Below, piece after piece: positions 20,657 to 29,400 of a stretch of DNA of 64,000 nt. The stretch comes from Diplonema japonicum (Eukaryota; Euglenozoa; Diplonemea; Diplonemida; Diplonemidae), in assembly GCA_964019335.1 (NCBI GenBank), contig OZ025662.1, positions 62,001 through 126,000 of the forward strand, in the 5' to 3' direction. Each line of letters opens with the position of its first letter. Within the stretch, counting starts at the first letter, position 1. Below the pieces are notes generated by a model, which did no database searches, was not told the origin of the DNA, and saw nothing but the letters and a program-made list of their open reading frames with translations. The position numbers were made by a program, and so were the translations under genes.

Positions 20657-21302
20657 TGTTCCTCCCACCTGTGTTGGATGAGCACAAAAAATAATCAGAA
20701 GAACTAAAAAGAAAAAAAAGAAAACTCGATAAAATTTCAGTGTGCATGGGGGTGCTCACTATCCAGGAAGAAATTCACAATAATCGGTCACCGTTCTGCG
20801 GTTGCTGTCTGGTGCCTGCGGTGGCTGGTTTGTCGCGATGAGATGGACGGCATCTGGGCGAGAAACATTACATGGAGTCGTGCTAGGTAGGGGGCGCTTT
20901 GGCTCGAGGAGAAGAGTGGTCTCCTGTCGTAGCCGTGTGCCGTCGGGCCCCTGAGAAAAAAAAATAATATAGCAATATCATTCTGCCTTTCTTTTGCCTG
21001 GTGTGTGCTCGCATGCAACTAACCAACTAAAGGAAGTGCATTACACCAAACACGAATAGAAAGAAGGGGGGGAGGGGGAATTGTAAATTGTGAACGTAGC
21101 AAGATAGGTCGGAATATGAATCATTCGTTTTCTTCTTCTTTTTTTCTTTCTTTTTTTTTTCTCGTTTTTTTCTTCTGTTTCTTTTTTTTTCGTTCGGAAG
21201 ATAATATTAGTATACTATCATAAGGGGAGGAAATAAATCTATTAAGTGAAAGTAGAAAACAGGAAAGAGAGGGAGAGGAGGGGAGAGAGGAGGATAATTA
21301 CA
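20657..21302. other. Spacer, possible tiny spliced transcript
   Basis: Mostly homopolymer-rich. On the minus strand a clean acceptor (T9 then CTCAG, at about 20953) precedes GC-rich sequence (20790-20950) unlike the surrounding spacer. The sequence contains an ORF of only 26 codons (MFLAQMPSISSRQ...). It may be a short gene or non-coding transcript; I cannot support a product. Confidence 0.3.
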
Positions 21303-22331
21303 TCATTCTGCTAGTTCAATGTCCACGGCACGTTCTTGCTCCGTTTGGTTCATGGAGCTGAGATCAATGGGCTCTTCACCCTGCCTGCAGGACTTGAACA
21401 AGTCAACACCATATGAGGAAGAAAAGGTGTTGATACAGAAAAGTATGCCTCCGAAAATGGAAAGTAAGACAAAGAAAGCCGCGTGGTTAAGCGTAGAAGA
21501 GGGGGGTGGGGTAGGCATAGGCGACACTGCTTCGGCACCACGACGCATTTCAGCCACATGTTCAGAGTCCTGAGCATTCATGAGGAATACATAATACCCG
21601 TGGTCCGTGTGGAGTGCCAAGAAAGGATTGGGTATCAGTGTAGCCAACCTGTTCGAGGCACTTGTATAGAATAGCGTTGCGGTAGCCGATGAGCTCGCGT
21701 TAAGCGTCCCCACCACCCCTGCCACCAGCTTGCGCACAGCGTCCCCTGCGGTGAGCTTCGTTTCTTTGTTCATTACGCTGGTTGTCATCTCGTTCCCTAC
21801 ACTGATGAATACTTCATCATAATTGCTACGTCCCTGCAGCTCCTTCGACACGTACGACCCGAGGGTCTGCACGCCTGTCTTCTCACCAGGATACAGTGCC
21901 AGCCCGCCCTTTGTGATGTACTGGCATGTTGCGGGCTGTACTGCCTGGCATATATTGTATCCAAACCCTTGTACGAATGGCCCGCTTGGGTTTCCTATCA
22001 AGGAGTCGCCGACGATGAGGACTTTCGTAGTCGGGTTGGGCAGCACCTTGCACTGCCCTTGTTCCGTCACCACCTTCACAATCTTCAAGGTGTGGCCGTC
22101 GTCGTTCTTAACTATTTCGAAGCCATTTTTGGTTTGCAGGGACGTCACTCCGTTGCACACAGCCGCACCACCCGCGGTGCCGCACCCGCTACCGGTGGCC
22201 ACCACTTTCACACTACCGCCTGTCACATGTACTTTCACTGCGTCCCCTGCACCAAGGATGCGATCCACAGTGCATTCATCGCCCGTTGCGAGACTTGCAA
22301 GGTATAAGAGTATAGTTGTTCGCAGTGACAT
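21303..22331 (-). CDS. GDSL/SGNH-like ectoprotein with C-terminal membrane anchor
   Basis: 342 residues from the ATG at 22331, 12 nt after the acceptor CACCTTTCAG. There is a cleavable-looking signal peptide (MSLRTTILLYLASLATG), a Cys-containing N-terminal domain (residues 18-95) and then TTKVLIVGDSLIGNP at about 103-115. This matches block I of SGNH hydrolases with GDSL Ser at 110. EVFISVGNEMT at about 173-183 is a plausible block III (Gly, Asn). A terminal Asp-x-x-His is not clear, HTDHGYY being the nearest candidate. One helix near residues 285-307 (AAFFVLLSIFGGILFCINTF) is followed by a short acidic cytoplasmic tail. An esterase or lipase activity at the cell surface or endomembrane is inferred from the motif only. 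Confidence 0.65.
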   Translation of the reverse strand: MSLRTTILLYLASLATGDECTVDRILGAGDAVKVHVTGGSVKVVATGSGCGTAGGAAVCNGVTSLQTKNGFEIVKNDDGHTLKIVKVVTEQGQCKVLPNPTTKVLIVGDSLIGNPSGPFVQGFGYNICQAVQPATCQYITKGGLALYPGEKTGVQTLGSYVSKELQGRSNYDEVFISVGNEMTTSVMNKETKLTAGDAVRKLVAGVVGTLNASSSATATLFYTSASNRLATLIPNPFLALHTDHGYYVFLMNAQDSEHVAEMRRGAEAVSPMPTPPPSSTLNHAAFFVLLSIFGGILFCINTFSSSYGVDLFKSCRQGEEPIDLSSMNQTEQERAVDIELAE

Positions 22332-22444
22332 GTTGCCCGACGTCTGAAAGGTGCTAAAAAAGGCGGGACTGAGAGGTTTCAATAAGCAATAAAGCAATAA
22401 CAAATTCTATTTATTGACATCTAAGTTACAAATCATTTGGCGTG

Positions 22445-24160
22445 CTACCCGAACAGCCTTTGGGAAGGTCTCTGAGAGTCGAGGAATGTTGTGTTTGGTG
22501 TTGTGGCTCGCATTGAGGCGTTGAGCCGGTTGCCGGTACGGCCCGACGATTTGAAAAATCCTGTTGCACTGGCACGCAGCTGCGTTTCTCTCTGACTGAT
22601 ACTGTGTCGTTGCTCTTTGAGTTGCACCTCTTGGTCCAGAAGGGGTTGCTCGGCCACCTCTACTTCTTTTCTTTTTTGGACGTAAATCTGGTACTCGTTC
22701 TTTAATTGGTGCACATATTCCTCCTGCCTCAAGACTTCTTTGGAACACTCCTCTGCCTCTTGCAACGTGTTTTTCTCTTTTGCAATAGTCTGTCTGCGTG
22801 TCTCTTCCAGCTCCTCTTTGCACGCAGCAAGACTGACGGTCACTTCCTCTTCTTCTGCAGTCATCCTTTCGAGGTTTGCAAGCATCGTTCTCGCTTCAGC
22901 CTGTTTGTCCCCCACAGCTCTCAGCTGCTGCTTGGCGTTATCAACTTCTGCTGCCGTCTGTTCGAGAGTGTTTTGCACTTTTTTTACCTTGCTCCTTGCC
23001 TTTCGCAGTTCCTGTGAGCTAGAGTCAACTACCTTCTGGTGTCTTTCCACATCACGGCGGGCATCTTCTAATGCCTGTCGCAACTGCTCTTCTTTTCTCT
23101 TGCACGTGTCGAGTTCATGCTTGTGCCCAACGAACCGCTCTTCCACATCGCTCGAATCCTGCGTCGCATTGTAGAGCATCTGCCGCACCTTGCTATACTT
23201 CTCGGCCCTCATGTGTACCTCAGTTTCGCTGTCACGGATTTGCTGTTGTATGTCGTTGTGCTTCTTCTTCACTTTCTCGTACTCCGCAACGGTGTTGCCC
23301 CGCTTGGCGCTTTGCTGGTGCATCTTGCTATTCATGGCGGCGATCTCATGATCGCATCTTTTCACCTCCTGTTTGATTGCCTCGTTGGCATCCCTGCAAG
23401 CATGCTCTTGCTCCCTTCGAACCAGGAGAAGTTCATCGTTCGATTGCATTTCCTGCTTCTGCTTGTAATCCTCCCAGTAGTCTCTCGTGCGGTAATACAG
23501 GCAGTCGGTAAGTGTAGGGTGCTCCACGCACAGGTCATGGAACTCCGCGTACTCTAGAACGCCGTCGTTGTTCAGATCGCCCCAGCGGAACATTTGCATG
23601 ACAGTGGCAGTGCTGAAGGTGACACCCAGGGTCTTAAAGCCGCGCAAAAACTCACTCTCGTCGATCACGTTGTCACTATTGACGTCTATCTCTTCGAACA
23701 CGACACGCACCCGCTCCTGAGGCGCAGCGGTGTCAGGCAGTGCTGCCTTCATGGCTTTCTGTGCGGGTGGGATCTGCTTTGCTGACTCCTTATGCCAAGG
23801 GGTCTCCTTCTGGAAAGCATACACCTGACACAAGTGGGTGAGCTGCCTCATCGCCACTAATTCCTGCCATTCCCCGCACCCAGTGTCATACACTTGCATC
23901 CTTTCGATTTTAAAGGACTGTGCAGGTGTGCCTTCGGGCCTCTGCACTGCCGCTTCCATCCCGAATATCTTAGATGCTGCGCTTGTGAACTCATCAAGGT
24001 CCGGGTGCCCAGGGAAAGGAATCTCAAGGTTCACCTTGTTGTCACAAATCTGTGCAGCAACATTTACTACAAAGTCATCTTCGGTTGGCTCATCGTGCAG
24101 CATCACCTGGTGAGTGGGTGTCGTTGGAGGGACCACCCCACGACTACGTCCATACGGCAT
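22445..24160 (-). CDS. BILBO1: BILBO1-like flagellar pocket collar protein
   Basis: 571 residues from the ATG at 24160, six nt after CACCACAG. The architecture is that of kinetoplastid BILBO1 (a little under 600 residues). An N-terminal ubiquitin-like domain (about 30-140) contains VVNVAAQICDNKVNLEIPFP, KIERMQVYDTGCGEWQELVA and the PWHKESAKQIPPA segment. Two EF-hands follow, with loops D159 to E170 (DVNSDNVIDESE) and D195 to E206 (DLNNDGVLEYAE), both with complete calcium ligands. A long coiled coil (about 255-520) and a basic tail end the protein. In trypanosomes this protein builds the ring-shaped collar around the flagellum exit. The assignment rests on my recognition of the N-terminal domain and the layout. 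It is the best taxonomic marker in the window. Confidence 0.85.
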   Translation of the reverse strand: MPYGRSRGVVPPTTPTHQVMLHDEPTEDDFVVNVAAQICDNKVNLEIPFPGHPDLDEFTSAASKIFGMEAAVQRPEGTPAQSFKIERMQVYDTGCGEWQELVAMRQLTHLCQVYAFQKETPWHKESAKQIPPAQKAMKAALPDTAAPQERVRVVFEEIDVNSDNVIDESEFLRGFKTLGVTFSTATVMQMFRWGDLNNDGVLEYAEFHDLCVEHPTLTDCLYYRTRDYWEDYKQKQEMQSNDELLLVRREQEHACRDANEAIKQEVKRCDHEIAAMNSKMHQQSAKRGNTVAEYEKVKKKHNDIQQQIRDSETEVHMRAEKYSKVRQMLYNATQDSSDVEERFVGHKHELDTCKRKEEQLRQALEDARRDVERHQKVVDSSSQELRKARSKVKKVQNTLEQTAAEVDNAKQQLRAVGDKQAEARTMLANLERMTAEEEEVTVSLAACKEELEETRRQTIAKEKNTLQEAEECSKEVLRQEEYVHQLKNEYQIYVQKRKEVEVAEQPLLDQEVQLKEQRHSISQRETQLRASATGFFKSSGRTGNRLNASMRATTPNTTFLDSQRPSQRLFG

Positions 24161-24228
24161 CTCCACCTGTGGTGCTGGTGCTGGGGTGGTTTGTGGCAAG
24201 CAAACATATTAAAATATCTAAAAGTTAT

Positions 24229-25545
24229 CTAAACCACATCCAGGTTGACTAATCCTTCATTGTCATACAGCCCGTGCCGCATGTCAAGCGTCCCCTCGTT
24301 GAACCGCCACACCTGCAGATATCCGTCACCCTCCACAGACGCCACGCAACCGTCGGCACCCATAGACTCCAAAGGAGGGCAGGCGACTGCCTCGCACTGT
24401 GACTTGTGGCCGAAGTGTGTCGCTACAAGCGAAGAGTCGCCCTGACCACCTTCTGTGTGGTACGGGAGTGTTGCCTGCGAGAGGTCGTACATCTCCACGC
24501 GGCCGTCCGAGGAGCCCATGACGAACCGGCTTTCATCCTCCACAGGGCAGCCACCTGTGACCCACTTTAGGGTAGTAACTTCACCCTCGACAGGTATCGT
24601 TGTCAGGGCCAGCTCCAACTTCCTATCATCCCTCACAACCACCCTGCCCTGCGTGTCTCCTGAGAGCAGAATATGAGGCTTCGACACGCCCCCTGATCTA
24701 TTGTAGCACAAGCTATTGATGCCGAGCTCCCTCTCACAGTCAAGTACAGGCTCGACACCTACACTAGCTGCCGGGCTTGACATCCTCGTGTCCCACAGGA
24801 AAATCATGCCATCATCTCCCGAAGAGGCCAAGATACTGTGGCTGTGTCCAGACCACGACACGTTGCCAACTTCCTTTGTGTGCTGTGCCATGCTGAGGAT
24901 GGGTTTCTTGGATGTTTCATCCCACACTTTGACAGTGGTGTCGTACGAGCAGGAAGCGAGGAGGCCCTCACGGTGTGGGCACCACTCGAGGCCGTAGCCC
25001 TCCTTTGTGTGGCCAACGAGTGTGGACATAGGCTCGTGTGTACTGAGGTTATAGAGGATAATGTCACCTGTGCAGCAGTTAGCAGCAAGGACGTCTGGCT
25101 TCTGTGGCATATAGGACATCCTGTGGCACTTGGTAGGGTGCGGTATCCTGTGCTGCACTACAGAAGCGGGCACATTGGTGGCAGCGGGGGCACGCGGGTC
25201 CCCACCTTGCAGGCCAGGGATGAACCCAGTGGGGATGGTGGTCTCAACAGTCATGATGTAATTCTGCGCGTCTTCACTCAGCGTGGCAGCCACGAGGTTG
25301 TGCACACGCCCCTCCACACCACCGGCATAGGGCTTCGCACGACCTACACCAGGCAGCCATGCAACGTCGATTATATTCTGTCCTAAGTGCGTGGAGTTCA
25401 CAAAACCATACAGCACAACTGTTATCTCCTCCGCCCATGCTTTGTAGCGCTCTGCAAGTATCGCCTCCTCGTCTTCAAACTCCTCCTCTTCTTCTTCCTC
25501 CCCCTCTAGACACTCCTCGATTATGTCATCTTCCATTTTACTCAT
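24229..25545 (-). CDS. RBBP4/MSI1-like WD40 histone-binding protein
   Basis: 438 residues from the ATG at 25545 (MSKMEDDIIEECLEGEEEEE). An acidic N-terminus leads into RYKAWAEEITVVLYGFVNST, the position of the H4-binding N-terminal helix of RBBP4/RbAp48 and MSI1 proteins. A seven-blade WD40 propeller follows: HRIPHPTKCHRMSYMPQKPD, STLVGHTKEGYGLEWCPHRE, ASCSYDTTVKVWD, QHTKEVGNVSWSGHSHSILA and SSGDDGMIFLWDTRM. The HTKEGYGLEWCP and SGDDGMIFLWDTR blades are close to the family consensus. Such proteins act in CAF-1, HAT and deacetylase complexes in the nucleus. The exact paralogue is not determined. Confidence 0.85.
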   Translation of the reverse strand: MSKMEDDIIEECLEGEEEEEEEFEDEEAILAERYKAWAEEITVVLYGFVNSTHLGQNIIDVAWLPGVGRAKPYAGGVEGRVHNLVAATLSEDAQNYIMTVETTIPTGFIPGLQGGDPRAPAATNVPASVVQHRIPHPTKCHRMSYMPQKPDVLAANCCTGDIILYNLSTHEPMSTLVGHTKEGYGLEWCPHREGLLASCSYDTTVKVWDETSKKPILSMAQHTKEVGNVSWSGHSHSILASSGDDGMIFLWDTRMSSPAASVGVEPVLDCERELGINSLCYNRSGGVSKPHILLSGDTQGRVVVRDDRKLELALTTIPVEGEVTTLKWVTGGCPVEDESRFVMGSSDGRVEMYDLSQATLPYHTEGGQGDSSLVATHFGHKSQCEAVACPPLESMGADGCVASVEGDGYLQVWRFNEGTLDMRHGLYDNEGLVNLDVV

Positions 25546-25696
25546 TTTGTAGTGACAAGTATCTGGTATTGATATGAAGACAGCACTCCAAATAAAATGC
25601 AATTAACTGTGAGTAGATATGTGTAAATGTACATCCGGTTTTTTTGGTTTACTAACTCCTTTCTTTTTTTTCTTTCTTTTTAAGTTATTATTACGA

Positions 25697-26260
25697 TCAG
25701 TCCTTGATCGACTCGCGTGGTTGCAAGGGCCGGTCGGCGGGAGTGTCGGTGGGGATGGTGGCCGCTGCCTGCCGGTCCTTATCTTTAATGCAACAGCAGC
25801 AACAAAACAATGCTAATTTCTGGCAGCCCTTCACGGTAGGCTTCGAAGGACGACGTTGGAGGGCGGGATATGAGACGCGATGGGAGGGGCGTCGAGAGCC
25901 AGCCTCTGGGTACGGTACTGTTGAGCGCCGGGGAGAGAGCGATGGGGAGTTGTCACGCGAGGGCTCAGACCCTGACGACCCGAAGCGGAACTTCGATAGA
26001 CTTGCAGTACTATTTTTCTTCTCCGCTTTGCCCTTTACTTTCAGCATGTTTTCAACTGGGATCTTCGCAACACTAGGCGAGCCTGCCTCTGGGTGCGACT
26101 CCTCGTCTTCTGCCTCTTCATCGCCATCTACTGCATGCACTTCACATTTTTCGTCAAACCCACTGTTGTCACTCACACTGTGCTTTGTGCTCTCAAACTG
26201 CACTACCACCCCCGTCCCCCCGCTGCTACTGAACGAGCTGCTTTCCCACTCCTCACTCAT
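25697..26260 (-). CDS. Acidic Ser-rich protein with Cys cluster, unknown
   Basis: 187 residues. The Ser/Gly-rich N-terminus (MSEEWESSSFSSSGGTGV) is followed by an acidic segment (VDGDEEAEDEESHPEAG) and an Arg/Ser/Pro-rich low-complexity region. A conspicuous LALFCCCCCIKDKDRQ cluster near residue 150 is a strong candidate for multiple palmitoylation or metal binding. It is probably largely disordered and membrane-tethered. The start is well supported by a T13-containing pyrimidine tract ending in ACCCTGCAG about 30 nt upstream. No family is recognised. Confidence 0.65.
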   Translation of the reverse strand: MSEEWESSSFSSSGGTGVVVQFESTKHSVSDNSGFDEKCEVHAVDGDEEAEDEESHPEAGSPSVAKIPVENMLKVKGKAEKKNSTASLSKFRFGSSGSEPSRDNSPSLSPRRSTVPYPEAGSRRPSHRVSYPALQRRPSKPTVKGCQKLALFCCCCCIKDKDRQAAATIPTDTPADRPLQPRESIKD

Positions 26261-26438
26261 GCCCTTAATATCTGCGTGGGGTTGTCACATTCTGCAGGGT
26301 GCGAAGAAAAAAAAAAAACAAAGAGAAATAAAAGAACAGAAAGGAAAACAGTAATCTATTTGAACTTTAAAAGAGGTCCTTTTAACAATAAGAAGAAAAA
26401 AATTCTAATTCATGTGCTTCTGCGGCACTTCTAAATTT

Positions 26439-29400
26439 TTATGGCAAAATAGGTTGAAGAAAGTTGGATATGCGCCTGGTCCAGAAGGCTTCTGACTCAA
26501 GTGTGGAAACGGTGGATGCGGCGCTAGAGGACCGCATGGATTTGTCGGGTTTGTGAGAAGAGGTAGGAGCCACCTTGCATGGGGGAGGGTGCCAAGGTGC
26601 AATGGGAGGAGAAGAGTGGGAAAGAGCAGGTGACACGGAAAAGGGCCCCCTTATGTGCAGCCTGGTGATGGCGTCCTTGTGGCATAGAAGGATATTTTTC
26701 AAGCGTTTCATCTCGGAGCTCGTAATCTGATCCCTCTCGAGAGCCTCTCTGATGGGGATGTTCAACAGAGACAATCTATCTCCCTGCTGGTCCTTGAGTT
26801 TCGTGGGCTTCTTCTTCGTCTTCAATTCCACAGACGGCGGTGGCCCTGTGGCGTGGTCGATTGCCTTCCTCAACACCGCCAACCCAAACTTCGGGTCGAT
26901 CTGTGTCAACAGTGCTTTCTGCGGTGCCTGCACGAACACCCCCGACTCCCCCGATTGCACCGGTGCAGGGTAGGTCTTCTTAGGCCCCTTCTTGTCGCTC
27001 TCTTTTATCTCCTTTCCTTTTGCTTTTTTACCGTCTGTAAAGTGCAGCTCTTCGAGCATTGTCTCTGCAGTTGGTTTGTAAACAGAACTCTGCACCTCCT
27101 GTGTATTATCATACTGCCCACCCTTCTCGTCTTCTGGGACGAACTGCACCTTCTGCCCCCGAGCTGTTGTGGCCAGCCTGTCCAGCCACACGCTGCCAGC
27201 AGCCTCTGTTGCATAAACTGCTTGCTTCCCCCGACGGCGGTGTACGTCCCTCAGCGAACGCCCTTCTCCTGCACGGTTCTTCATCTCCTTCATGGCGTCC
27301 TTCACCTTGCGCTTGCGGTCTCTGTCCATTGTCTTGAACCCTTCTGAGTAACTGCTCCGCTTCTTGTACTTAGGGTACTCTCGGTCCTCGTCTTCGTCGG
27401 GGATGATGGCGGTAGCAAAGAGCTCATCGGTTGTTCTAGCTGAGGGCTTGCTTTTAGGTGGTGAAGCGGTGGCAGGTATGAAGGGCGATCCCGTGCGGGC
27501 TGGGAGGGAGTGTGACCTTGGGACTGCTACCTGCACAATGCCCGACCGTCTTCTGAGGTCGCATTTAGATGGGGTGAGGGGCTGCGTGGAGTCTGTGCTA
27601 GACGACAAGAATGAAGAGGATGAAGCTGAAGATTCAGAAGGCGAGGGGGGTGCAGGAGGGGACCGCTGAGGGGTCTTTTTCTCCGCGACTGGCATCGTGA
27701 CTTCCATGCTATCGTCGGAGATATCTACCTCCAACACCCTCGGTGTGGCCACTTCCGACAATGTCTCAGTGGTACCCGTCTCTGCCTCTGACCCGAGCAC
27801 ATCAACAGGCGGCGGAGGAGGTGCCCTCTTTGGAGTGCCTTTGTTCACTAAGGGTAATACAATGGTATGTTCCAAGAAAATCTCTTGCCTCTCCTTGAGC
27901 TCCAGCATGCCAATATCGACTCTAATATTGCTCTCGGTCGTCTCGACTGTGTAGCTTGCTTCCCGGACGAACACTTTTTGCAGTTCCAACGTCCGTTGTG
28001 CATGCTTCTGCAAGTGCATCTCACGGGATATTGCTTCTTTCCACTCGATTTTCAAAACGGGCCATATTTGCACCCAGCCCACTGTCACAGCCTCCCTGCC
28101 AACGGACTCACAGTCGAGCAAGGCGTGTCTTTGCAAGGAACGTGAAGTAGCTTCCTCTTTACCCCACAGCACTGCACGCTCTGCCCTTTCACGTCTGCTG
28201 AGATATTTGTGTAGTAATTTCGTCCTTTTACGGCTTTCCGCCTCGGCGATGAGACACTTCTCTGCGTCCAGCTGCAGAAAGAGATACCTCTGCCTGCCGT
28301 GCTGTTCAAACGTCTGGACTTCCTCCCTCCCGTCAGCCTCGTGGGGTGCTAGGCGCGTAACTATTGTTAGCTCAGCAGTGCGTAGTGCCTCAAGTGCTTC
28401 CGCTTTTTCCTGCTCACGAAGTTTCTCCTCTTCGAAGTGACGCTGCTGCTGCCACAAGGCCACTCTTTCCCTTTCGAGCTCGGCAGCTCGTTTTTGCTCC
28501 TCCATGCGTGCCTTGGTGGTGGTCTCTGAATGCAACTGCATCTCTTCAAGCATCCTGTTCCGTTCCCTTTCTAACTCCTCGCGTTGGCGTCTTAAAGCAG
28601 CCTCTTCCCGCTCACGAGCTGCTTTCGATAGGCTCTCCGCTAGTTGCACTTCTTCCATCATCTCCCTCTGCTTCTTTTCAAGTTGCTCTTCCTGCGCCCG
28701 CTTTGCTTCGTCGGCTTCTCTCTGCTGCTTCTCGAGTAACTCTTCCTGTGCTTTGATTGTCCGTCGTTGCTTATCTGCTTGCCGTTCCCTTTCTTCCCGT
28801 TCAGCCTTTTGTGACGCTTCCTCTTGCTCTCTTCTCGCAGTCGCCAGCTCTTGTCTCTGTCTCATGAGCGCCATCTTCTCTTTTTGTAGCTCTTCTTCTT
28901 GTGCTGCCCTCTCAAAAGCGTTCTTCTGCTGCAGATATTCGAAGTGTTCTTTTGCTAGCTCCAGCTCGTGTTGCAGCCTTTTTATTTGCGCTTTCTCTTG
29001 CTCAGCTTCTGTGGCTTGTCGGTGGAGGGAAAGGTTTGCCTCTTCCTTCAGTGCAACAAGCCTCCTTTCTTCTTGTCTCACCATGGCGCTCTTCTCGTCG
29101 ACTAGCTGCATCTGCCCAACAACCTCTTGCTGCCTTTTGCTATCTGCTTCGCGCAGTGTTTCGATCTCCCGCTGGAGCCGTCGCTCATTCTCCAGAATGG
29201 CGTCCTTCTCCTTCTGGAAGCTTGCATCAAGCATCTCGTTGAAGCTGGTCTCCTTTTCAATGAGCTCGATCTCACGATCCTTAACCTGTTTCATGCTCTG
29301 CTGTTGTTCTTTCGCCAGCTTCTTCTGGATAGCGTGTCTCTCCTTTTCGAGCTTGTCACTCTCTCTTTCAAGCTTCTGTTTCAGCTCAAACTCTTTCTTG

